A stretch of DNA of 64,000 nt from Helichrysum umbraculigerum (Eukaryota > Streptophyta > Magnoliopsida > Asterales > Asteraceae), in contig CATIUR010000001.1 in the NCBI GenBank assembly GCA_949592205.1, positions 16,197,501-16,261,500 of the forward strand. The letters run 5' to 3'. Under the pieces are notes generated by a model. It had not been told where the DNA came from and did not search any database. It saw only the letters and a list, made by a program, of their open reading frames with translations. How positions within the stretch are numbered: position 1 is the stretch's first letter; every line of letters starts with the position of its first letter. Below, one piece after another: positions 21,677 through 33,336 of the stretch. Position numbers and translations under genes: made by a program.

Positions 21677-24136
21677 TGTCGCACCCCCAAATTATGATGC
21701 GGAAGCGATTCTGGTCGGGGCGCGACTAATTACATATCAAGGCACATAAGATATAATGAACGACTCTATATGCGTCATTTTACAAACTTGTATTGATAAA
21801 ATCAAAGTTTACATCAAAATATAGTTACATTAGCTCGATTGAAATTGAGAGATTTATGTACATAATTAATCTATACAAAATATAATAATGCAGCTAAATC
21901 TCTAATTGTTTGCATGCTGACTCGAGCTATTTGATCCTGATTGAGCAGTCCAACCTACTGCTGGTTACCTGTGATACATGCAAAAATGGGTGAGCGAAAC
22001 GCTGGTGAGCTCACAGGTTTGTATGTCAACACATATTTGTATGAACCGCAAGATTTATAAGTGAATTTAAAATGCAATTAAGCAAAATAAAAGTTATACA
22101 GTCATGAGCACATAGTCTGAGCTTAACTTGAGTTGTCGTGCCCAATGAAGGAAACCCAACTGAGGTTGCCTCCTACGAGTGCCTAATCTACACTCGTCTT
22201 CCCAAATGCTAATACATCCGTTTGACCAGTTAGTGCGTGCTAACCCGGATGAGGATTGTCAATCCTATATGATATCATATACTAACATTCACGCTACTAC
22301 ATATTACCAGACTATGCTATGGAGGGCTTTAAATTGATTAGTTGGAGTAACTCATGTAGTATTTGATTTGGTTTGTACTTGCGTTCAACTTGTAAAATAA
22401 AACGAGCAATAATATCACACCCCTGATTGAAAAGCGGTAAAATAGGGGCCATGAGACTCACCTGAGCCTTGTTTGTTTATCTAAATAGACTTGAATTGAT
22501 TTGCCTTGAATTGATGTCTGAAGATTTGTAACCTGAGGACGTTCAATACGCGCGATGGTTATTAATTGAATAGGTATCTTAAAAGACCACCTTTGTAGTT
22601 GTTTGTACAAATTATCCCGATTTGGTTGATTGACTTGTCCAAATTACTACGATCTGGTTGATTGATTTGAGTTTTGAAAAACGTGTACGGCCCGTTGGTG
22701 ATTGTTTGTAATAATAATCTCGATATTATTATTTTGATTTTTGAAGTGTTGTACTTAAAAATGTTTACAAATTTGTAGGTGACGGGGGTCCGGGGGCAGC
22801 GCCCCTGGTTAGCGGGGTTCCAGGGGAGGCAACCCCTGGCGGGGTCCAAGGGGCTGGCCCCTGGTTGGGGTCGAGATGCCAAGTCAGCTCAAAAAAATTT
22901 TATTTCTACTAAATTGCTTTGGTGAAAAACGCATCTGGACTTGAATTTGGGTGAAATCAAGTGATAAAATTCTAGTCTCGACACTTAGTAAAAATGAGTT
23001 GTAAATATTCTGTTTTTGGCGACACTAAGCAAGTGTCGCTATGGGCTTAGGCGACACTTAGTAAGTGTCGCTATATTTCTGATTTTCAATAGTTGGGCGA
23101 CACTTGAGTAGTGTCGCTATGGCGACACTTATGAATTTTGGCGTCACTAAGGGAGTGTCGCTAAGTTAAATCTGGTTAAGTAATTCAGCGACACTTGAGT
23201 AGTGTCGCTATAGGGGCGACACTTAGGCATAGCGACACTCGGCTAGTGTCGCTAGTACTGTTTTTGGCACACTAGCGACACTTCCAACTGTTCGCCGGAT
23301 TTTGAGCCGAAAACGTGTTTTCCGGCGACCACTTGTTCCAAATCTTTTACCCAACCCTTATATGGACATTTTCAACTTATATAAACAATAAACACGTAAA
23401 AATGAGCGAAATTGGAGAATTTCGGGTTTTTGTCGGAAACTTACGCGGTGCCGAAATGAAATTCCGAAAAGATGAAGTTGTAGATCGTTGTGTGGTGGTC
23501 GTTATTCCCTAATTAGATTTGCGATTTGAGTTCGTATGGTGGTGAGATTTAAGGATTTAAGGTGGTGGTGATGGTGTAGTTTGAGAAAGAAAAGAAAGAA
23601 AAGAGAGTAAGAGAGTAAGAGAGATAGAGTGAGATAGTGAGAATGAGGGTGAGGGGATGGGATCCCTCCCCTTTTGGCCAGTTTGTGGTGGGGGCCCACC
23701 GAAGTGTGGGTCTTCAATTTTAATTCCCTGCAATCGTGCTCCGTGCGGTGTTCGTTTTCCCGATCGTTTAAACGTTTAATTAATATTTAGTACGTTCAAA
23801 ATATACGTTTAAAAACACGAATAATTATTCGGTATTTAACTTGAAGTATTTAACCAAATACGTAACAATTGAGTTATAAATATAACTTTTACTTGTTTTG
23901 ATTTGTTTGCGCGTTTGATATTTTAGGCCGCGAAGGCTTTGTCAGTACGATACGAAATGAATACGAAATATTATAAAAATAACATTTTGGGTATAATAGC
24001 GTTATTAAATAATGTTATATCATTTAATAAAATTGTTCACCAACGTCCGTATTTATTTGAACCGAATTACATTCGATTTGAAACTTGTACGATTTAATCA
24101 ACTCGCATACTTGTATATATTCAACAATATATATTA
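21677..24136 (-). mobile_element. Remnant B, 5' LTR, main part (split by element C)
   Basis: Starts TGTCGCACCCCC at 21677, continues to the C insertion, and resumes at 33244-33336 with the terminus GGTGTCACA. Overall about 2.55 kb. It is clearly related to LTR A (same GC-rich block at 22785-22875, same leader style) but diverged well beyond the difference between the two A LTRs. Its palindrome array (23020-23290) uses GCGACACTT/AAGTGTCGC arms. Confidence 0.85.
23020..23290. repeat. GCGACACTT palindrome array in LTR B
   Basis: About six units such as GGCGACACTTAGTAAGTGTCGC, mostly with 4-bp loops. Cleaner and shorter than the array in LTR A. Confidence 0.8.
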
Positions 24137-26216
24137 TGTAACGCCCCAAATTTTGTAAGTTTAAACTATATTATATGCATCTAGTTATTTAATTATATGT
24201 ATATAATATTATGTTATGTGAAATAATTGTTATGTGTTAGAATTAGTTAGTGAAACTAACTATATAAAGAAACTTGAGTTAGAGGGTAGAAACTGTCATA
24301 TTAGCAAAGATGGAGGGTTTAATGTGATAATATTGTAGATAAAACCCCTGTAACTTCTCATTCCTTCTATAAGCAGAAATTAAAAAGTGCAGTACGTACA
24401 TGTGTGTGTGTGTGGCGATTTGGGAGGGAAAAAGAAGAAGAACAAGATCAAGTTGTGCTAGGGTTTTGATTTAATTGAAGTTTATAAGTTTCAATTCAAC
24501 TTTTCTATAGTAAGAATTAACTCCCTCTTTGTTTAATTTGAGTTAGGGTTTAAGAACATAAAACCCTAAGTTAGTGAAATTGATGGGTAAGTGGGTTATT
24601 GAATGTAATTAAGTTCTATATACATGTTTAACTTAGAAAGAACATATAATTTATGTTAGTTGTATTGTTAATCTCTAATCATGTGTTTTATGGGTAATTG
24701 AATTGATTATGTATAGGTAAGATCACTAAGAAGCTAAGTTCTTGGTGATTTGTGATAGTAATGATAAGAAGAAATGTTAATTACCCATTTTACATGTGAT
24801 TAGATATTAATTATATGGGACTTATGTTAGATTATTAGATGTTATGGGATTTAACATATAATTCACATGTAAGAAGTAAGAAAGAGTTAGTTAAATATGT
24901 AAATGTTAAGTGACTATGTGGTTATGTGAATAGGTGATCAAGTGTGCAAGAGTTCAAGTATTTGTTTGTGCAAGTGAAAAAGGTAAGTATATGGACATGT
25001 GGAACCAAGGAGTGATTTATCATTCGCTTGGTGGTATCTAAGTAATGACTTTGTCATTAGCTTAGTTTAATGTCAATTCTTAGGAATTCGGCATGTTAGA
25101 TGTTATGGATCCTTAACTTGTTGCAGATTTTAATTGTTAGAGTCCATTTACTTACTAAGCATTTATGCTTATTCGTTGTGTTTAACATGTTTCAGGAAGT
25201 TCAAGTAAGGTAAAGGAGGAATCGGGAAAGAAGGTTATGGAAAGCTAGTGGTGGAGCTCATTGCTTGGTTGGTAATGAGTTTTATCCCTTTTGATCATGC
25301 TTACGATACAATAACACCCCCGTTTGTAAAGTTTAAGGTTTTAGTTAATCTTGTAAAAGTTAGTAAGTCTCACTTGTGAAAGTTGATGTTTTGGTTAAAG
25401 CTAAATGTAGTGAGACTTGGAAATGTTAATGTTTAAGTGAATGTGAATGAAAAGTGTTTTGTTTGACTTTTAAAAGTCAACTGAGTAAGAATGAATGCTA
25501 TTGGTTAGTCAAAGATTGAAGTGGGTCAAGTTGGTGCCCAAATGGGTCACTAAGTGCTTAAGTGTCAAAATGGGTCAATGTTGTCGAAAGTTAATGGTTT
25601 TGGTTCTCATAAGTTCTAAAGTCAAGTTGAAATGTGTAGTCAAAAGCTGGAAGTCATATTTGGTGTATTTTAGAATTTGACATGTTCATATTTTTGGTTA
25701 AAATGGTCGAAAACGAGTTTAAGTGTCAAAACGGGTCAAAACGAGAAATTTTGGAAAAGTAAAAGTTGAGATATGTTTATTTGACCATTTTAAATGTATC
25801 TGCAAAATTTGGCGATCCCAGGTATTATAGATTAAAAGTTATGCGTTGTTAAAGTTCGAGTTTTGGTATCAAAATGTGCAACTCTGGATTCTGCTGCTGG
25901 AACTGGGAATCCGGCGGATTCATGGGAATCCGGCGGATTGCCATGAATCCGGGCGGATTCCGGAGCGTATTCAAAACCGGATTGCTTAGTTTCAGTTCTG
26001 GTCAAAAGTTGAGTCTGAAAGAGTGGGGAATCCGGCGGATTCCCTTGAATCCGGCTGGATTCAGCCTGTGTCCAGCAACTTTCGTTTTTGAGTGTTGATT
26101 ATAATTAAGTAATGTAATAGCCAGTGTTTTGGGACCACAATAAGTAAGTACAAGGAATTAGAGGTGTTATGTTTAAAAAAAAAAAAAAAAATTTGTTCAC
26201 GTTTCGGGGTGTTTCA
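24137..26216 (+). mobile_element. Element C, 5' LTR (2080 bp)
   Basis: Starts TGTAACGCCCC and ends GGGTGTTTCA. Nearly identical to 31155-33238; about seven or eight substitutions and a poly(A) length difference seen by eye. Element C spans 24137-33238 and is flanked by TATTA (24132-24136 and 33239-33243), a perfect target duplication. A weak TATA (CTATAAG, 24367-24373) precedes a GT-rich and purine-rich leader. AATCCGGCGGATT palindromes cluster near the 3' end (25910-26070). Confidence 0.93.
25910..26070. repeat. AATCCGGCGGATT palindrome cluster in LTR C
   Basis: Five or six copies of GAATCCGGCGGATT or variants lie in 160 bp, repeated in the 3' LTR at 32928-33088. Element D carries a related cluster (AATCCGCCGGATT) at the same place in its LTR. 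Confidence 0.85.
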
Positions 26217-26219
26217 AGT

Positions 26220-26231
26220 TGGTATCAGAGC
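26220..26231 (+). other. Element C primer-binding site, tRNA-Met
   Basis: TGGTATCAGAGC, complementary to the 3' end of initiator tRNA-Met, three bases after the 5' LTR. Confidence 0.9.
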
Positions 26232-26585
26232 ACGGTTTAAGGGATTCGGGTATCCACCATTAGTGGGTACTTGATCTTAGACCACTTTAATTGTTGTATT
26301 GAGCATGATTTATAACTGTTATGTGTACGAGATTATGTGTGCTAATGATTTTGAATCAAAATGTGTCGTGTGGACTTTGGATATGTTATATTCTAATACG
26401 GTAATTAGTGCGCCTGGCCAACGCAATGATTATCATATTACCATATGGGTATCCATGGAAACCACGAGACATTAGAGGATAAGTTATTAGCTATTGTTAG
26501 TGTTATGTGTTAGAAATATAGATAAAGTAGACTTGTAAATATTAAGTAAGTCGAGTTAATCTTTCCATGTCTACTTTCAGTAAAG

Positions 26586-29500
26586 ATGGATGAGCGAGAA
26601 ATAGATCTTACTCTTGGATTTAACCCGGGTAACAGAGCCCAAGATAATGAGGCAGGAGGCAGTAACGAAAGACCAAGGTCTCCTATTCCTAACACTGAAT
26701 TGTCTTGGGAAGGTATAAAATCCCTTGTGTCTAAAGAGATTAGTCAGGCCCAGGAAGCATCCCTTCCGTTTCTAGTGACGACAATTACAGACACTGTAAG
26801 AAAGATTGTGAGTGAAGAAATGTAGAAAGGACGAGGAGAAATAGTTGTGCCCAGACCAGAGGTAATTCCTCAACCTATTATTCAGGAGGAGCAGAAAAAG
26901 ATCAGTTATAGAGATTTCTCAGCTTGCAACCCACCAGAGTATGATGGTGATTTAGATCCAATCAAATGTTACCGTTGGATCTCAGAAGTAGAAGGGGCAT
27001 TCGCCACTGTGGATTGTCCCAACAAGTTTAAAGTAAGGTATGCAGCTAATCTTTTAAAGAATCGTGCTAAGTGGTGGTGGAATGTACAGTGTAGAACCAA
27101 AGGTGATGAAGCTATTAGTAAGTTAACTTGGGAAGAGTTTAAAGTAATGTTTGAAAGCACGTATTCTCAAGATGCAGATTTGAATAAAATTCGTCAAGAG
27201 TTTTTAGCTATGGAGCAAACGAACGAATCATTGAATGAATTGGTGGGAAATTTTCTGGATAGAGCTCGTTTTTGTCCAGAGTATATGGATAACCCAAGGA
27301 TGCTTATGAATCATTTTCATAAGGTCCTGAGAAAGGAAATCAGAAAGTATGTACTTCCAAAGAGATGTCAGACACTTGAAGAGATGATAGATGAAGCGCG
27401 ATTCCAGGAATTGGAGTTAAAGAAAGACGAACAAGTGGCAGCTGCCAAAAGAAAAAGTGATCAAAGTTCTGGTTCATCAAAGAAGTTTAGACCGAGTGGG
27501 AGTACAAAGAAGGATGATAGACCGGTGCCAGCTGAATGTAAAAAGTGCCATCGAAAACACTTTGGAGAATGCAAGTTTAGCACTAACGCTTGTTATCAAT
27601 GTGGGCAAGAAGGTCATTTTGGCCGAGATTGTCCAAACCCAATCCGTGTATGTTATAATTGTTATGAACCGGGGCACATAAAATCAGAATGTCCGAAACT
27701 TGGGAACCGGCCTACTTCTTCAGCACCTCGAAGAACTTCAGAAAAGAAAGCTGTAGAAGTTCCAAAGTCTAAGGGCCGTTCCTTCCAAATCACTGCTGAG
27801 GAAGCTCAGCGAGCCCCCGATGTCCTGACAGGTACCTTTCTTGTAAATTTAATGCCTGCACACGTGTTATTTGATTCGGGAGCTTCGCGATCTTTTGTGT
27901 CAGAAAAGTTTAGCCAGAAATTCTCTATTCCCCTTAGTGAGTTAGACACTCCACTGGATGTTGAGATTGCAGATGATAGAATAGTTTATGTTGCTAATGT
28001 GTTCCGTGGGTGTCAATTACAGATTAGTAATGAATCTTTTATTATTAATCTCATTCCAATGCCAATGGGTGAGTTTGATGTAGTAGTGGGTATGGATTGG
28101 CTAGGTAGGTATAATGCTATGATTCAGTGTGAGAAAAAGATTATCCGTATCAATACTCCAAGTGGGGGAGTGATTGATATTTATGGGGAAAAGAAAAAGC
28201 CTTCCTTATCCATATGTACCTTTGCTCGTGCTAAACGTCATTTGTCCCGTGGTTGTCAAGCCTTTTTGGCCCACGTGATAGATCTTCAGAAAAGTATTCC
28301 TAAACTCGAGGAGATTCCTGTTGTAAAGGAGTTTCCCGATGTTTTTCCGGACGAGCTACCGGGTATTCCACCCGAAAGGCAAGTCGAATTTCGTATAGAT
28401 CTTATCCCTGGAGCTACTCCTATTGCTAAGACTCCGTATAGACTTGCCCCTTCAGAAATGCAAGAATTGATGAAATAGTTACAAGAATTGTTAGATAAGG
28501 GGTTTATTCGTCCAAGTAGTTCACCTTGGGGTGCTCCAATATTATTTGTTAAGAAAAAGGATGGTACAATGCGTATGTGTATAGATTATCGGGAATTGAA
28601 TAAGGTCACCATCAAGAATAGGTATCCCTTACCTAGGATTGATGATCTGTTTGACCAATTGCAAGGTGCCAGCTATTTTTCTAAGATTGATTTGCGTTCT
28701 GGTTATCACCAACTTAAAGTTCAAGAAGAAGATGTATCAAAAACAGCTTTTAGAACTAGATACGGTCATTATGAGTTTGTGGTGATGCCATTTGGTCTAA
28801 CTAATGCACCAGCCGCTTTTATGGATCTTATGAATCGGGTATGTCGTCCAATGCTCGATAGATCTGTAATTGTGTTTATTGATGATATTCTTGTTTATTC
28901 TAAGTCTGCTGGTGAACATGAACTTCATTTGAGGCAAGTTTTACAAATGTTACGTAGTGAAAAGCTTTATGCCAAGTTCTCAAAATGTGAATTTTGGCTT
29001 CGTGAAGTTCATTTTCTAGGTCATGTTGTGAACAGTCAGGGAATTAAGGTTGATCCTACCAAAGTCGAGGCGGTGATGAAATGGGAACCCCCAACCAATC
29101 CGACTGAGGTAAGGAGTTTTCTGGGTTTAGCCGGTTATTATAGACGGTTTATCCAGGATTTCTCCAAAATTGCTACTCCACTCACAAAGCTTACTCGTAA
29201 GAATATCAAGTATGAATGGAAAGATGAGCATGAACAGGCCTTCAGAACCCTTAAATTAAAGTTAAGTCAGGCACCTATCTTAGTACTTCCCGATGGTACT
29301 GAAGATATGGTTGTATATTGTGATGCCTCTTATAATGGATTAGGTTGTGTATTGATGCAACGTGGAAGAGTAATAGCTTATGCCTCAAGACAGTTAAAAG
29401 AACATGAGAAAGGGTACCCAGCGCATGATTTAGAATTAGCTGCAGTTGTCTTTGCCCTTAAAATATGGAGACATTATCTGTATGGGGTAAAGTGTACTAT

Positions 29501-31138
29501 TTATACTGACCATAAAAGCCTTAAGTATTTCTTTGATCAGAGAGATCTTAACATGAGACAAAGACGTTGGTTAGATTTGGTGAAGGATTATGATTGTGAA
29601 ATCCTTTATCATCCTGGAAAAGCGAATGTAGTTGCAGATGCTCTCAGTAGAAAGGCAATACATCATGCCTTGATTGTTAGATCTCTTCGAATTACAGTCT
29701 CTCCAAGCTTTTAAGAATCAGATTAAAGAAGTGCAACAAAATGCTTGGCAGAAAGGTGATTGGAAAGTAGAACGTATTAAAGGTCAGATTCAGAATATTG
29801 TTGAAGATTCCCGAGGGTTAAAGACTCGATATGGCAGAATCTGGATTCCAAAGTCAACAGAGTTAAAGAAATTGCTGCTTGATGAGGCACATAGATCCAG
29901 ATATTCCATTCATCCTGGTGCCACTAAGATGTATTATGATTTAAAAACAGATTATTGGTGGCCAGGTATGAAGAGAGAAATTACTAAATATGTCGATCAA
30001 TGTTTAACTTGTTTACAGGTGAAAGCAGAACATCAAAAGCCCATGGGAATGATGCAACCGTTAGATATTCCCGTCTGGAAGTGGGAGCATGTTACTATGG
30101 ATCTAATCACCAAATTGCCAAAGACCCGACGTCAGCATGATACAATTTGGGTGATTGTGAATCGGTTGACGAAAAGTGCTATATTTTTGCCAATTAAAGA
30201 AACGTATACTTCAGAAGCACTTGCAGATTTGTACGTTCAGGAAGTGGTGGCACGTCATGGAGTACCTCTTTCCATTGTTTCTGACCGGGATAGTAGATTT
30301 ACTTCCAGGTTTTGGAACAAGTTTCAAGAAGATTTGGGTACTCGCGTTAACTTAAGCACAGCTTTTCATCCGCAGACTGATGGTCGGAGTGAAAGAACTA
30401 TTCAAACGTTAGAAGACATGTTAAGAGCTTGTGCTATTGATTTCGGTGGTAATTGGGACGAACAATTACCTTTGGCAGAGTTTTCATATAATAATAGTTA
30501 CCACGCGAGTATAGGTATGCCACCTTATGAAATGCTTTATGGAAGAAAATGTCGAACTCCAATTTGTTGGGGTGAGATTGGTCAGAGAGAATTGGGCAGT
30601 ACTGATATTGTACAGAAAACAGCTGAAAAGATTGATCAAGTCAGAGAACGTTTGAAAATGGCACAGGACCGTCAAAAGTATTTTGCCGATGTTAGAAGAC
30701 GCCCAATTGAATTTCAAGTTGGAGATAGAGTAATGTTAAAAATATCTCCATGGAAAGGCATCATACGTTTCAGAAAACGAGGGAAGTTAAGTCCTCGATT
30801 TATCGGTCCTTTCAAAATTTTGGAAAGAGTAGGAAAAGTAGCTTATAGACTGAAGCTACCGGAAGAGTTAGCAGGGATCCACAACACTTTCCACGTGTCA
30901 TACTTAAGAAAGTGTTTGGTGGATGAAGCGAGAGATCAATGATCAATTGAACTATATAGAACAACCGATAATGATTCTAGAAGAGAAAGTTAAAAGATTG
31001 AGAAATAAAGAAATTAGACTATTCAAAGTTCAATGGAAGCACAGAAAAGGGTCAGAGTTTACATGGGAGCCGGAGCATGAAATTGTTAAGTATTATCCGG
31101 CTTTGTACCAAGAATGGATTGTGAGGACACAATCCTGA
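26586..31138 (+). pseudogene. Element C gag-pol polyprotein, broken at four points
   Basis: One Ty3/gypsy chromovirus polyprotein, Tekay/Del-like, in the usual order. The gag start is MDEREIDLTLGFNPG, followed by a capsid region (ISYRDFSACNPPEYDGD). Zinc-knuckle motifs are CYQCGQEGHFGRDCP and CYNCYEPGHIKSECP. Then come the protease (VLFDSGASRSFVS, active Asp present), reverse transcriptase (FIDDILVYSK), RNase H (VVYCDASYNGLG, TDHKSL, ADALSRK), integrase zinc finger, core (TMDLITKLP, SDRDSRFTS, RSERTIQ) and a chromodomain (YIEQPIMILEEKVKRLRNKE). Breaks: TAG at 26823-26825 in gag, TAG at 28476-28478 before the reverse transcriptase, a frameshift near 29705 after RNase H, and a frameshift near 30935 before the chromodomain. 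Despite this, the LTRs are almost identical. Confidence 0.93.
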
Positions 31139-31154
31139 ATAAGTGGGGGAGAGT
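31138..31154 (+). other. Element C polypurine tract
   Basis: AATAAGTGGGGGAGAGT lies directly before the 3' LTR. It is the plus-strand primer site for reverse transcription. Confidence 0.85.
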
Positions 31155-33238
31155 TGTAACGCCCCAAATTTTGTAAGTTTAAACTATATTATATGCATCT
31201 AGTTATTTAATTATATGTATATAATATTATGTTATGTGAAATAATTGTTATGTGTTAGAATTAGTTAGTGAAACTAACTATGTAAAGAAACTTGAGTTAG
31301 AGGGTAGAAACTGTCATATTAGCAAAGATGGAGGGTTTAATGTGATAATATTGTAGATAAAACCCCTGTAACTTCTCATTCCTTCTATAAGCAGAAATTA
31401 AAAAGTGCAGTACGTACATGTGTGTGTGTGTGGCGATTTGGGAGGGAAAAAGAAGAAGAACAAGATCAAGTTGAGCTAGGGTTTTGATTTAATTGAAGTT
31501 TATAAGTTTCAATTCAACTTTTCTAAGGTAAGAATTAACTCCCTCTTTGTTTAATTTGAGTTAGGGTTTAAGAACATAAAACCCTAAGTTAGTGAAATTG
31601 ATGGGTAAGTGGGTTATTGAATGTAATTAAGTTCTATATACATGTTTAAGTTAGAAAGAACATATAATTTATGTTAGTTGTATTGTTAATCTCTAATCAT
31701 GTGTTTTATGGGTAATTGAATTGATTATGTATAGGTAAGATCACTAAGAAGCTAAGTTCTTGGTGATTTGTGATAGTAATGATAAGAAGAAATGTTAATT
31801 ACCCATTTTACATGTGATTAGATATTAATTATATGGGACTTATGTTAGATTATTAGATGTTATGGGATTTAACATATAATTCACATGTAAGAAGTAAGAA
31901 AGAGTTAGTTAAATATGTAAATGTTAAGTGACTATGTGGTTATGTGAATAGGTGATCAAGTGTGCAAGAGTTCAAGTATTTGTTTGTGCAAGTGAAAAAG
32001 GTAAGTATATGGACATGTGGAACCAAGGAGTGATTTATCATTCGCTTGGTGGTATCTAAGTAATGACTTTGTCATTAGCTTAGTTTAATGTCAATTCTTA
32101 GGAATTCGGCATGTTAGATGTTATGGATCCTTAACTTGTTGCAGATTTTAATTGTTAGAGTCCATTTACTTACTAAGCATTTATGCTTATTCGTTGTGTT
32201 TAACATGTTTCAGGAAGTTCAAGTAAGGTAAAGGAGGAATCGGGAAAGAAGGTTATGGAAAGCTAGTGGTGGAGCTCATTGCTTGGTTGGTAATGAGTTT
32301 TATCCCTTTTGATCATGCTTACGATACAATAACACCCCCGTTTGTAAAGTTTAAGGTTTTAGTTAATCTTGTAAAAGTTAGTAAGTCTCACTTGTGAAAG
32401 TTGATGTTTTGGTTAAAGCTAAATGTAGTGAGACTTGGAAATGTTAATGTTTAAGTGAATGTGAATGAAAAGTGTTTTGTTTGACTTTTAAAAGTCAACT
32501 GAGTAAGAATGAATGCTATTGGTTAGTCAAAGATTGAAGTGGGTCAAGTTGGTGCCCAAATGGGTCACTAAGTGCTTAAGTGTCAAAATGGGTCAATGTT
32601 GTCAAAAGTTAATGGTTTTGGTTCTCATAAGTTCTAAAGTCAAGTTGAAATGTGTAGTCAAAAGCTGGAAGTCATATTTGATGTATTTTAGAATTTGACA
32701 TGTTCATATTTTTGGTTAAAATGGTCGAAAACGAGTTTAAGTGTCAAAACGGGTCAAAACGAGAAATTTTGGAAAAGTAAAAGTTGAGATATGTTTATTT
32801 GACCATTTTAAATGTATCTGCAAAATTTGGCGATCCCAGGTATTATAGATTAAAAGTTATGCGTTGTTAAAGTTCGAGTTTTGGTATCAAAATGTGCAAC
32901 TCTGGATTCTGCTGCTGGAACTGGGAATCCGGCGGATTCATGGGAATCCGGCGGATTGCCATGAATCCGGGCGGATTCCGGAGCGTATTCAAAACCGGAT
33001 TGCTTAGTTTCAGTTCTGGTCAAAAGTTGAGTCTGAAAGAGTGGGGAATCCGGCGGATTCCCTTGAATCCGGCTGGATTCAGCCTGTGTCCAGCAACTTT
33101 CGTTTTTGAGTGTTGATTATAATTAAGTAATGTAATAGCCAGTGTTTTGGGACCACAATAAGTAAGTACAAGGAATTAGAGGTGTTATGTTTTAAAAAAA
33201 AAAAAAAAAAAAATTTGTTCACGTTTCGGGGTGTTTCA
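31155..33238 (+). mobile_element. Element C, 3' LTR (2084 bp)
   Basis: Copy of 24137-26216. At 31524-31531 it reads AAGGTAAG, a good splice-donor sequence, where the 5' LTR reads ATAGTAAG. Confidence 0.93.
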
Positions 33239-33243
33239 TATTA

Positions 33244-33336
33244 TTTGATACATAAATTAGCCTAACACAGAACTAATTACATGTATTAAAACTTGATTAG
33301 GTACTAATTACTAGTCATAATTTGGTGGGTGTCACA
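33244..33336 (-). mobile_element. Remnant B, 5' end of its LTR
   Basis: Continuation of LTR B after the insertion of element C. It ends GGTGTCACA, i.e. starts TGTGACACC on the minus strand, and was inserted into the gag-pol of A at ACAGA (33337-33341). Confidence 0.8.

Noticed and set aside
25874..26098. 74-codon plus-strand frame repeated at 32892-33116
   Set aside because: Lies in the LTR palindrome cluster of element C and is duplicated with the LTR; no protein family features.
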